Shown here: piece after piece, positions 1 to 7,500 of the stretch
Layout: every line of letters starts with the position of its first letter
How positions within the stretch are numbered: the stretch's first letter is position 1
From: CAKSQF01 sp051867925
Lineage (GTDB): Bacteria; Bacillota; Clostridia; Oscillospirales; CAG-272
Direction: 5' to 3'
Length of the DNA stretch: 28,491 bases
Assembly: GCA_051867925.1 (NCBI GenBank)
Contig: JBJDZI010000124.1
Location: 1 to 28,491, forward strand
The notes under the pieces: model-generated
The model's input: the letters and a program-made list of their open reading frames with translations, nothing else
What the model was told of the DNA's origin: nothing
The model's database searches: none
Made by a program: the position numbers and the translations under genes

Positions 1-160
1 GCAGCCGCCGCGTAGCGGCTGCTGCTATCCCCAACCTTTTCCCTCATGGGGATAGCCGCTTGGCTATGCAACAGAGTTCGAATCTGCGAAAAGGGGTGTA
101 CTGTCCACGCGCCGAGTCGCGGTGCCTGCCGTGGGATTCTTCAGCGACACTACACCGCCC
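1..160. other. Intergenic start of window with inverted repeats
   Basis: No gene is supported here. Two perfect inverted repeats are visible: an 8-bp stem at 1-8/15-22, and a 9-bp stem GCTATCCCC at 24-32 pairing with GGGGATAGC at 48-56. The stretch GCCGCGTAGC...CTGCT...CCCCA resembles, on the same reading strand, the complement of the tandem repeat at 1191-1407, so it may be a diverged copy of part of that element. The rest shows no ORF with a ribosome-binding site. Confidence 0.4.
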
Positions 161-163
161 AAA

Positions 164-200
164 AATCCCCCGATAAACCACGTCGGTCTATCGGGGGATT
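164..200 (-). terminator. Rho-independent terminator of the DUF6062 gene
   Basis: A perfect 12-bp stem (164-175 with 189-200) and a 13-nt loop lie just past the stop codon of the minus-strand gene. Read on the minus strand, the stem is followed by five T residues. This is a textbook intrinsic terminator. Confidence 0.85.
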
Positions 201-216
201 GTTCGATTATCTGCCG

Positions 217-906
217 TTATTTCAAAAACTCAATGGTGCGCTCCACGCTGGTGGCAACATCGCCCAAAGGCTCGCCCTGATAGCGATAGTCGAAGGAGCG
301 GCAGAACCGCGACACTTCGTCGGAGAGATCTGCCAACTTGTTGGCGTATAGTTCTGCCGCCGCCGCGCAAAGTTCGGGTGCCAGCCGCTTGCCCACTTCC
401 TTCTTGGCAACCTGGCACAGATCGGCAAAATGCCGCCCGCAAAGCCAAGGCTGCGCGGCAAATTTCTTGCGGAAGTCAAAATCCTGTCCCCACATATACG
501 CCGCGTTTGCCAGCATACGATGGTAATTGCTGTCCACCCGCGCGCAAACGTAGCAGGTGGAGTTCAGCTCCATTACTCGCGCCGCCGCCTTTTCGGGGGA
601 CTTGATGATCCCCTTCTTGTTCATCAGATCGTCCTTTAGTTCGTTCAGATGACTCTCCAGCATCAATGCCAGCGGAAGCCGCTTGCCGTGGCGGAGCATC
701 TTTGCGAAATGATCAGGGCAAAAGCCAAGCCGATTGGTCTGAATGCGCACATCAGGCTCCATCATGGACGCGCCCAATATCAGATCCAACTCGTCTGCCT
801 CCAGCTTCGCCGCCAGCGCACAAAAAGGGCATCCCTGCCGGCTGTCTTCCGCCATGCCTGCCTCAAACACCTCATTGATCGGTATCGTGTAAATCGTTTC
901 TGCCAT
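217..906 (-). CDS. DUF6062 family protein, Cys/His-rich
   Basis: A 229-residue cytosolic protein with no signal peptide or membrane segment. I recognise it as the DUF6062 family of Clostridia from its opening (YTIPINEVFEAGM), the CPFC motif and the stretch MEPDVRIQTNRLGFCPDH. The function is unknown. Cysteines and histidines are ordered as if the protein were internally duplicated: C26xxC29 and C63xxH66 in the first half, C118xxC121 and C156xxH159 in the second. Each half could form one CxxC+CxxH metal site, which is my inference. The start is ATG at 906, preceded by GGGGAG at good spacing. It appears monocistronic, ending in its own terminator at 164-200. The upstream side is the tandem repeat array, and no clear promoter could be picked out there. 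Confidence 0.85.
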   Translation of the reverse strand: MAETIYTIPINEVFEAGMAEDSRQGCPFCALAAKLEADELDLILGASMMEPDVRIQTNRLGFCPDHFAKMLRHGKRLPLALMLESHLNELKDDLMNKKGIIKSPEKAAARVMELNSTCYVCARVDSNYHRMLANAAYMWGQDFDFRKKFAAQPWLCGRHFADLCQVAKKEVGKRLAPELCAAAAELYANKLADLSDEVSRFCRSFDYRYQGEPLGDVATSVERTIEFLK

Positions 907-1013
907 TGTTTCTCCCCGGGAGCGTTTCCATGCCTTGCCGAGGGCAAACGCCCCTTGTTCAGTCGATGAATTTGTGTTGCTTGGATGAAATCTCTCTTAA
1001 AGTTGCGAAAAAA
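907..1013. other. Leader region upstream of the DUF6062 gene
   Basis: This is non-coding sequence between the gene start at 906 and the repeat array. On the minus strand a hairpin (GCGTTT...AAACGC, enclosing TTGCC-CTC-GGCAA) sits shortly before the ribosome-binding site. No convincing -10/-35 pair is visible. Confidence 0.35.
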
Positions 1014-1090
1014 CCGCCCTGCAAGTACTTGTCGCCCTTTTCCAAAAGTTCTTTGCCCCGCTTTCTTTCGGAAAGGGGGTGGGGAGCAGT

Positions 1091-1190
1091 NNNNNNNNNN
1101 NNNNNNNNNNNNNNNNNNNNNNNNNNNNNNNNNNNNNNNNNNNNNNNNNNNNNNNNNNNNNNNNNNNNNNNNNNNNNNNNNNNNNNNNNN
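1091..1190. other. Assembly gap (100 N)
   Basis: There are exactly one hundred undetermined bases, the conventional placeholder for a scaffold gap of unknown size. It lies precisely between copies of the 111-bp repeat, so the true number of repeat units is probably larger than the copies visible. Confidence 0.97.
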
Positions 1191-1372
1191 GCTACGCGGC
1201 AGAGCCACCAAACCGAACCTGTCCCCGCTCTGCAAGCATTTGCCGCCCTTTTCCAAAAGTTCTTTGCCCGCTTTCTTTCAAGAAAGAGGGTGGGGAGCAG
1301 TGCTACGCGGCAGAGCCACCAAACCGAACCTGTCCCCGCTCTGCAAGCATTTGCCGTCCTTTTTCAAAAGTT

Positions 1373-1407
1373 CTTTGCCCCGCTTTCTTTCAAGAAAGCG
1401 GGCAAAG
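1373..1407 (-). terminator. Long hairpin at the 3' end of the uridylyltransferase gene
   Basis: Directly after the stop codon at 1410, the minus strand folds into a 16-bp stem with one bulged G and a 2-nt loop (CTTTGC-CCGCTTTCTT against AAGAAAGCGG-G-GCAAAG), followed by AACTTTT. It is the palindrome of the last repeat copy, so the array supplies the terminator-like structure for this gene. The T tract is short, so termination strength is uncertain. Confidence 0.6.
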
Positions 1408-1409
1408 CC

Positions 1410-2627
1410 TCAGAGCGTAACCCCATTCAGTTCCAATAACTTGCGCGCGCTCTCGACGGAATCGACGCCCGTGGCGTTTTTCACAGGGGCGAACTCCCGC
1501 TCACGCACCACCTCGTAAGCCAGACAGGAGTCCATCATGTGGATCATGTCCAGGATCAAAGACTCAAACTTGTAGCCGTTGGGCGCGTCGGGCTTCACCA
1601 AATTGCCCTTGCCGTCGATGTGAGGAATCTTCTTCTCCGCCATGTGAACGGGGAGTTGCCGCCGGGCGATATCGGTGAGCCGATCAATGCGGAAGAGATA
1701 GTTCAAAATCACGCCGAAGCGATAGAGCAGTTCGCCCCGATCATCCCGAAGCGTCACCATATCGTCGGTCTTTTCGTAGTATTCCACAATGGAGGGTTTG
1801 CCGTCCTCCAGACAAAGCACGCCCAGCTTCTCGGTGGGAAATGCCTTGGAGACCACCTTCGCACCGCAGTCACAGCCCGAAAGAATGGTCGCGCCCACGA
1901 AATCGGGGGAGCAGATCCGCTGGCAGACATTATCCACCGCAAAGGCGTTCAGCCATTCCACGCCCCGCGTCCGCATTTCCGCCAGACAGCCGCTCTTTTC
2001 CAAAGAGGTGAACCAGCCGCCGTTGCCGTTGGGCGAGAGTGCCAGACGGTCAGGCGCTTCCAGATAAAGCTCACCCTCGAAAGATACGGCGGGTGCCATT
2101 TCCTGCACGAAGAAGCGGACGTTCTCCCCGCCGTAGCCGAAATAGTCATGCTCCTCGAAAAACGCCACTGTGTCGGCGTTGTTTTTGTCGCTGGTCATGA
2201 TATAAAGGGAAATGGGACAACCCGCTACCGCAGTGACCTCCTGCAGATTGCGGATCAGACACTCAAAAATGTACAGCGGATGGGTGAGTCCGATGTTGTA
2301 AGTTCCCTTGGGTTTATCCCAGCCTAGCCGCGTGCCCTGACCGCCTGCCAGCAGGACGGCGGCGACCTTTCCCTCGCGGATGGCGGCAAGCCCTGCTTCA
2401 GTGTAACGCGCGCGGTGCGATTCGATCTCGGCAAGCTCGGTGGCACCCAGCGGAGCCAGCTCGCCCCGCAGATTGGTGCGATTTTCACCGCCGATCAGCG
2501 AAAGCAGACTCCAGTCCACCCGGTCCAGCTGTGCCGCCAGACGCGCCTTGGCGTCCCCTTGGAGGGAGTCGTAATGCCGCAGAAGTTTATCCTGACGGTG
2601 TTCGATCAGTTTCTCTCGGATCTCCAT
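1410..2627 (-). CDS. UDPGP-family uridylyltransferase (UDP-sugar pyrophosphorylase)
   Basis: A 405-residue soluble enzyme of the eukaryotic-type UDPGP family, which makes UDP-sugars (UDP-glucose or UDP-N-acetylhexosamine) from UTP and a sugar 1-phosphate. Visible family marks are the nucleotide-binding loop LAGGQGTRLG at residues 93-102 with the following DKPKG, the base/sugar-binding LSPNGNGG segment, and FAVDNVCQRICSPDF. The length suits the family. It is unrelated to the bacterial GalU fold that most bacteria use for UDP-glucose. The exact sugar cannot be read from the sequence. The start at 2627 (MEIREKLIEH) has AGGAG 6 nt upstream; an upstream in-frame ATG at 2804 would lie before the promoter and is rejected. 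It is transcribed alone from the promoter at 2676-2704. Confidence 0.88.
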   Translation of the reverse strand: MEIREKLIEHRQDKLLRHYDSLQGDAKARLAAQLDRVDWSLLSLIGGENRTNLRGELAPLGATELAEIESHRARYTEAGLAAIREGKVAAVLLAGGQGTRLGWDKPKGTYNIGLTHPLYIFECLIRNLQEVTAVAGCPISLYIMTSDKNNADTVAFFEEHDYFGYGGENVRFFVQEMAPAVSFEGELYLEAPDRLALSPNGNGGWFTSLEKSGCLAEMRTRGVEWLNAFAVDNVCQRICSPDFVGATILSGCDCGAKVVSKAFPTEKLGVLCLEDGKPSIVEYYEKTDDMVTLRDDRGELLYRFGVILNYLFRIDRLTDIARRQLPVHMAEKKIPHIDGKGNLVKPDAPNGYKFESLILDMIHMMDSCLAYEVVREREFAPVKNATGVDSVESARKLLELNGVTL

Positions 2628-2642
2628 AAAACACTCCTGTTG

Positions 2643-2659
2643 CGCCGCGGGTTGCGGCG
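2643..2659 (-). other. 5' hairpin in the uridylyltransferase leader
   Basis: A perfect 6-bp stem (CGCCGC/GCGGCG, 5-nt loop) lies between the predicted transcription start (about 2669) and the ribosome-binding site in a leader of only about 42 nt. It may stabilise the mRNA 5' end. There is not enough sequence for a riboswitch. Confidence 0.5.
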
Positions 2660-2675
2660 GTTTTCTTCCTAATCT

Positions 2676-2704
2676 ATTATAGCACAGAAAAAAGGGGTTG
2701 TAAA
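2676..2704 (-). promoter_or_regulatory. Sigma-A promoter of the uridylyltransferase gene
   Basis: On the minus strand, TTTACA, a 17-bp spacer and TATAAT with an extended -10 (TGTGC before TATAAT). The spacer and -10 are strikingly similar to the promoter at 3821-3849. Confidence 0.88.
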
Positions 2705-2895
2705 CCCCCATTTTCCGAATTTGCGGAAGAATCGAACCGCAACGCGCCATCCCGTGGCAGAAGGGATGCGATTTTGCACCGACTTGTGCTGCTATGTGCT
2801 GCATCGGTTCAACCTATGGCAGAGGGAAGCGATCTGTACAGACTTGCACCATCTTGCGCGGCATTGCACCGCTTGACAATCCATTTTGCAACTGT

Positions 2896-3738
2896 TTATC
2901 CGCGCCGATGTTTGGCAAAACCGATTGTGCCGCCCGCCGAATGCTTCGGCAAGCCACCGACGGAGCCGCCCGCCGTGCTGTCGGGAACTCCGCCCGGCAG
3001 ACGGGCAAGCAGACCGCCCGGGATTCCACCCGGCGCACCTGCAAAGCATGCGGCGAGGACATCCACCACATCATCCGCCGACTCCGACGGCGTGTCTGCA
3101 CAGGACGAGAAACCGCCCGCCGTACCCTCACTCGCCTCATTGGGGGACGAGAAACCGCCCGCAGTACACTCGCTCGTCGCATCGCGGGGCAGGGAAGCGC
3201 GTTCCGCCTCAGCGATCGCTTTGACGCCATCCTCAGCGTCCACCTCGGCAACATTTGAGGTAACCCCATTGACACTCCCTTCGGCATCCGCCTCTGCACC
3301 TGCCTTGGTAACCACTACTGCGGGAGCGACCGCACAGCCTTCAGTCATGGATAGGTCTGCAATTCCGAAGCGGCGAAGCACCTCCGTGGGGACGGTGCCG
3401 CGCTCCACGATCCGACGGCGGATGCGGTAGACGGTGTCGCGGCTGATATTCATCTCGATGGCGGTGGCCTCCATGGTCAGCCCGTATAAATAGCGGTAGG
3501 CGAGAAACAGCCGCTCGTCGGCATAGCGGAGTGCTTCTCTGGGGGACAGCACTCCGTCTCCGTAGTGGGCAAGGAGACGCTCGGCAGCGTGTACGTTTCG
3601 CTCGGCAATGCGGATCGCTTCCTCCAGAGACGTCCGACGGCGGGAAGCGGGGTCAAGCGACGCCAGCTCATCCCGATATAAATCCAGTACGCGGCGATCC
3701 ACGCGGTATTTTTCAAACAAATTGAGCCATGTGATCAT
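2896..3738 (-). CDS. Helix-turn-helix protein (phage-regulator/sigma-like) with low-complexity tail
   Basis: A 280-residue protein whose first 115 residues look like the small sigma-like or ArpU/DUF1492-type regulators of Firmicutes and their phages. It has charged helices, then a helix-turn-helix at about residues 88-110 (LTMEATAIEMNISRDTVYRI). Residues from about 135 to the end are low complexity, rich in Ala, Gly, Ser and Glu, with a repeated AGGFSS unit and several PGG runs; this tail has no recognisable domain. Start choice: ATG at 3738 has AGGAAG 9 nt upstream, whereas the longer reading would need a TTG. Its promoter (3821-3849) is overlapped at the transcript start by a LexA-like palindrome, suggesting SOS control. 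The specific role is unknown. The odd tail could also mean a decayed 3' end, but the frame stays open. Confidence 0.65.
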   Translation of the reverse strand: MITWLNLFEKYRVDRRVLDLYRDELASLDPASRRRTSLEEAIRIAERNVHAAERLLAHYGDGVLSPREALRYADERLFLAYRYLYGLTMEATAIEMNISRDTVYRIRRRIVERGTVPTEVLRRFGIADLSMTEGCAVAPAVVVTKAGAEADAEGSVNGVTSNVAEVDAEDGVKAIAEAERASLPRDATSECTAGGFSSPNEASEGTAGGFSSCADTPSESADDVVDVLAACFAGAPGGIPGGLLARLPGGVPDSTAGGSVGGLPKHSAGGTIGFAKHRRG

Positions 3739-3797
3739 AGGCAAATACTTCCTTTCTGCTTTCAACGAAGGTTCGGTCTATCTAAACGGAGAAATTA

Positions 3798-3811
3798 CGA
3801 ACAAATGTTCT
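3798..3811. promoter_or_regulatory. Possible LexA (SOS) operator
   Basis: CGAACAAATGTTCT fits the Gram-positive SOS box core GAAC-N4-GTTC exactly. It lies 9-22 bp downstream of the -10 box of the helix-turn-helix gene, covering the expected transcription start, a classical repressor position. A single 8-base match can occur by chance, so position is the main support. Confidence 0.5.
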
Positions 3812-3820
3812 TTCGCTCCT

Positions 3821-3849
3821 ATTATAGCACAGAAGAAGGGGCTTGTCAA
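3821..3849 (-). promoter_or_regulatory. Strong sigma-A promoter of the helix-turn-helix gene
   Basis: On the minus strand, consensus TTGACA, a 17-bp spacer and consensus TATAAT with a TGTGC extension. Predicted transcription start is about 3814, leaving a leader of about 75 nt before the start codon at 3738. Confidence 0.9.
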
Positions 3850-4300
3850 GGGTGCAGAGGAAAATTGTGGTGACGGATTTTTTGCCTGAAAAGCATCGAA
3901 AGGCGCGGAAAAGGGGAAAAATCCGCAGATTGTGCAACTTTTGTGCAATCTGCGAGGATGTAGAAAATCAGCGCTCGAAATTGTGCAGTTTGCACAACGA
4001 AATATCGTTCTTCTTCCTGTGTGCCAACTTGCGGAAAAAAGTTAATGAAATTTACCATATCCGAATTGAGAGCTTTTCATCGTCCGATATCCCGCCAACA
4101 AGCGGAAAGTGCGGCGATTTCTTACTCAAAATAAGCGATTTCAATCCGAAAGACGAGACTTGAAGGTAAATCAGAATTACCCGCTTGTTCACATTTTCGA
4201 ACCCAAAGCAAGAAACGCTCCGCGCCGTGTGAATGAATTTGCTCCGAATTGCAATTTTTGCCCCCCAAAATCAGAAATGCGGTGATTTTTTTCCTATTAT
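3850..4300. other. Gene-poor AT-rich intergenic stretch with TTGTGCA repeats
   Basis: No ORF here has a ribosome-binding site or recognisable product. Inverted repeats include a 9-bp stem at 3924-3932/3946-3954 (CGCAGATTG/CAATCTGCG) and a perfect 7-bp palindrome TTGTGCA-GTT-TGCACAA at 3981-3997. TTGTGCA also occurs twice inside the first structure. GCGATTTC is repeated near 4113 and 4133. These may be protein-binding sites between the two divergently transcribed units. Confidence 0.4.
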
Positions 4301-4307
4301 ATATCTA

Positions 4308-4336
4308 TTGACAAGTTTTTGGACTTGTGGTAAGAT
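4308..4336 (+). promoter_or_regulatory. Sigma-A promoter of the transport operon
   Basis: Consensus TTGACA at 4308-4313, a 17-bp spacer and TAAGAT at 4331-4336. The predicted transcript start is about 4343, giving a leader of about 230 nt before the first gene. Confidence 0.85.
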
Positions 4337-4345
4337 AAGTGCAGT

Positions 4346-4533
4346 AAAACAGCACCGGGGAAAATCCAGAGCCATACCGGGCTGTTTTGTCGCCTTCTCG
4401 GTGAGAAGCTGCATTGCAGTGGATTGCAACTGCGCAGAACCATCCCGTTGGCGGGAATATGCGGCGGATCAGGGCTCCCCGCGTTTTCTGCTGCAGTCTC
4501 ACTGCGGCAAAGGCTCGCTGCTGCCAATAGGCA
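4346..4533 (+). promoter_or_regulatory. Structured 5' leader of the transport operon (possible cis-regulatory RNA)
   Basis: The leader contains a chain of perfect or near-perfect hairpins: 4346-4388 (AAAACAGC-a-CCGG with CCGG-GCTGTTTT), 4394-4408 (CTTCTC/GAGAAG, 3-nt loop), 4416-4433 (GCAGT/ACTGC), 4443-4456 (TCCCG/CGGGA), 4493-4505 (GCAGT/ACTGC, 3-nt loop) and 4522-4533 (TGCC/GGCA). An alternative pairing CTGC-ATT-GCAG competes with the third stem. The first hairpin starts within a few bases of the predicted transcript start. I could not match it to a known riboswitch class. Confidence 0.5.
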
Positions 4534-4576
4534 ATGCGGCACACCAAGTATCATTTTTACAGGAGGAAAAGGCAAA

Positions 4577-7500
4577 ATGATCCAAACCAAAATGACCAGA
4601 TTGATCGCCGGCTCGCTGGCTGCGCTGATGCTGGTCGTCCCCGGCGGACTATCCGTATCTGCCGGCTCTAATGAGTCCGAATCGGGCTCTACCGGTGCCT
4701 GGGAGACCCCCTCTCTGGCTGAACTGCTGAACACGGTCTCATATGAAGAATATCTGTCCAAGACTCAGCACACAGCTACCGCGACGGACACAGTCGTCCT
4801 CAGCGGTGCAGACCTCGCTCAATTCAATGCGTCTCTGACCAACGCCAAAAACGTCGCTGCCGTGAATGTAAACGGCATGGAAGGCGTTTATCTGCCGTCA
4901 GAGGGCGCAGTCGGCTGGGACGTCGAAATCAAAACCGCAGGCAAGTACACCATCAAATTGACTTACGCGGCGGTGGACAACGAGGATTCCAAGACTACTT
5001 CCATCGAGCGTTCGCTCTACATTAACGGTGAAATCCCCTTCTACGAAGCACGATTCCTGACTCTGTCCAAGTCTTGGGCGGATGAGGAAGAATCATTCCA
5101 GCAGTGGGATGGCAAGACTCTGTACCGTTACACCATGAACGGTCAGATCGTCTACCGCTTCACGGATGAAGACGGCAACGTATACGACCTGGACATCGGA
5201 AAAGACGGCGAGTATAAGAATAAGATGATCTTCAAGAAGGTCGGCACCGTTGATCCCGAGAAGATCAAGGGCGCAGAGCGCTATCCCGTTTTCAGCACCG
5301 ATATCAACGGCAACGAGATCAAGTCCGACAAGACCCTGATCGTCGTGGGTGAGGTAGACTACCCCATGGATACCACCCAGAAGATGGGCATCGGTGAGAC
5401 CCGCGAGTACATCGCCACCGACTCCACCGGCTACTACGTTGATCCTCTGCAGTTTGTATTTAATGTAGGAACCAACACCATCCAGCTGGAATCCCAGCGT
5501 GAGGATATGGTTCTGTACTCCATCGAGCTTTGTCCCGTTGAATCGTATATGTCCTATGCGGAATACGTAGAATACTGCAAGACAACCTACGGCGCAACCG
5601 AGATCAAGGACAGCACGACCGTGAAGGTGCAGGCTGAATACACCGCCGCAACTTCCGAGAACACGCTGGCTCCTTACAGTGACCGTACTTCTTATAAGAA
5701 CGAACCCCAGGACGCATCCTCTCTGTTGCTGAACTCCATCGGCGGTGAGGGCGGCGAAAAGTGGCAGAACGTAGGACAGTGGGCGCGTTACTCCGTAACC
5801 GTTCCCAAGTCCGGTTTCTATCAGGTTTCGCTCCGTTTCCGTCAGGGCGTTCTGGAAGGCACCTTCTCCTCCCGTACCCTGCGGGTGGCAACCGCCAGCC
5901 AGATCGCGGCAGGACAGCCTGCGACGGTTCCTTTCTACGAAGCACAGTTCCTGCAGTTCAACTACGGTGACGACTGGCAGATCAAAGCGCTGAACAGCGG
6001 CGGCAAAGAGACTTATATGCTCTATCTGGAAGAGGGCGAGAACTATCTGGAGTTCGAAGCGTCTCTGGGTAACATGGCAGACATCCTCCGTCGTGTGGAA
6101 TCTGCAATGGACACCATCAACAGCGTCTATATCAAGATCCGAATGATCACCGGTACCGACCCCGACTCCAACGTGGACTACGGTTTCTATCGGATCATGC
6201 CCGATGATATCGACGAACTGCAGAATCAGAGAGAGGTTCTCCTGCAGGTTGCAGAAGACTTCCAGAAGCAGACAGGCACCACCGGTTCCCATGCCAAGAC
6301 GCTGGAAACAGTTGCCAACCTGCTGCAGCGAATGAAGAAAGAAGATAAGATCGCATCCAATCTGGACAACTTGAAGGAAAATCTGGGTACCTTGGGTACA
6401 TGGCTCCAGAACTCCAAGAACCAGCCTCTGGAAGTGGATTACATTCTGGTCAATGCGGTTGGCTCCGAACTTCCCAGAGCAACCGATACCTTCTGGCAGA
6501 CCATCAAGTTTGAGGTTTCCCAGTTCATCCGTTCCTTCACCGCCGACTACAACTCGCTGGGCTCTACCGAGGTAGTTGACGAGGACAACGTGATTCAGGT
6601 ATGGACTACCTTAGCGCGTGACCAGGCACAGATCATCCGTAACCTGATCAACTCCGACTTTAACAAGAACAATCCCGGTATTTCCGTAGAACTGAAACTG
6701 GTTGCGGGCGGCTCGCTCCTCCCCTCCATTCTGGCAGGCGTCGGTCCTGACGTCTCCATGGGACACAGTACCGGTGACGTCATCAACTGGGCGATCCGTT
6801 CGGCTATTCAGGAACTGAACGACATGCCCAACATCGAAGAGATCGTCGGCACTTACGATCCCTATCTGGGCTTCTCGGGCGGTCACATGAATGAGACCAC
6901 CGGTGAATGGGAAGGCGCATGGTTCACCTACGCTGCCCTTCAGCCTCTGACGCTGTTCGCAGAATACGAGGATGAAAGCAAGGAATCCGAAGCCATCCTG
7001 TACGGTCTGCCGGAGACCCAGTCCTTCTCCATGATGTTCTACCGTGCGGACGTCTTCAAGGAACTGGGCCTTGAGGTTCCCAAGACCTGGGACGACCTGA
7101 TCGCTATCCTGCCCGTTCTGCAGACCAACAATATGCAGGTGGCACTGCCCAGCCAGCTTGGCGGTCTGAACCTGTTCCTGTACCAGATGGGCGGCGACCT
7201 TTACGCCGACAACGGTCAGAAGATCAGCTTCGAGGACAACACCACTCTGACGGCATTCGAGTATATGTGCGAGTTCTTCTCCCAGTACAGATGCCCCTAC
7301 CAATACGATTTCTCCAACCGTTTCCGTACCGGTGAGATTCCGCTGGGTATCATGGACTACACCACTTACACTCAGCTGACCATCTACGCAACCGAGATCA
7401 AGGGTCTGTGGGAATTCGTTCCGCTGCCCGGCTGGATGACCCAGAACGAGGATGGCACCACTACCGTCAACAACACTGCGATGGCAGGCGTCTCCGCTAT

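Larger units (their letters stand above)
1014..1407. repeat. Tandem intergenic repeat array, 111-bp period, interrupted by assembly gap
   Basis: Copy B (1191-1301) and copy C (1302-1407) are nearly identical, and both begin GCTACGCGGCAGAGCCACC. The period is 111 bp. A partial copy A occupies 1014-1090, immediately before the N run, and shows the same right-hand part (CCCTTTTCCAAAAGTTCTTTGCC... then a CTTTC-rich palindrome and GGTGGGGAGCAGT). On the minus strand each unit reads: palindrome around CTTTCTTGAAAG, spacer with AAGAACTTTTGAAAAGG, then GGCGGCAAATGCTTGC. This order matches the dispersed elements at 17892, 19057 and 28387. The array separates the DUF6062 and uridylyltransferase genes. 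Confidence 0.85.

Noticed and set aside
66..95. GAGTTCGAATCT resembling a tRNA T-loop
   Set aside because: The five-base T stem does not pair properly and no acceptor, D or anticodon arm can be built around it.
1014..1407. CRISPR array
   Set aside because: The 111-bp units are directly adjacent with no unique spacers of regular length, and no cas gene is nearby.
2774..3430. A 218-codon plus-strand frame opposite the helix-turn-helix gene
   Set aside because: It is Pro/Arg/Ser-rich translation of the GC-rich strand with no start signals; the minus-strand gene has a consensus promoter and ribosome-binding site.
3843..4163. A 106-codon plus-strand frame in the gene-poor region
   Set aside because: It has no ribosome-binding site, its composition resembles translated non-coding DNA, and it overlaps the minus-strand promoter and inverted repeats.
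4493..4533. c-di-GMP riboswitch suggested by GCGGCAAAGGC
   Set aside because: The rest of the GEMM consensus and its tetraloop-receptor arrangement are absent.
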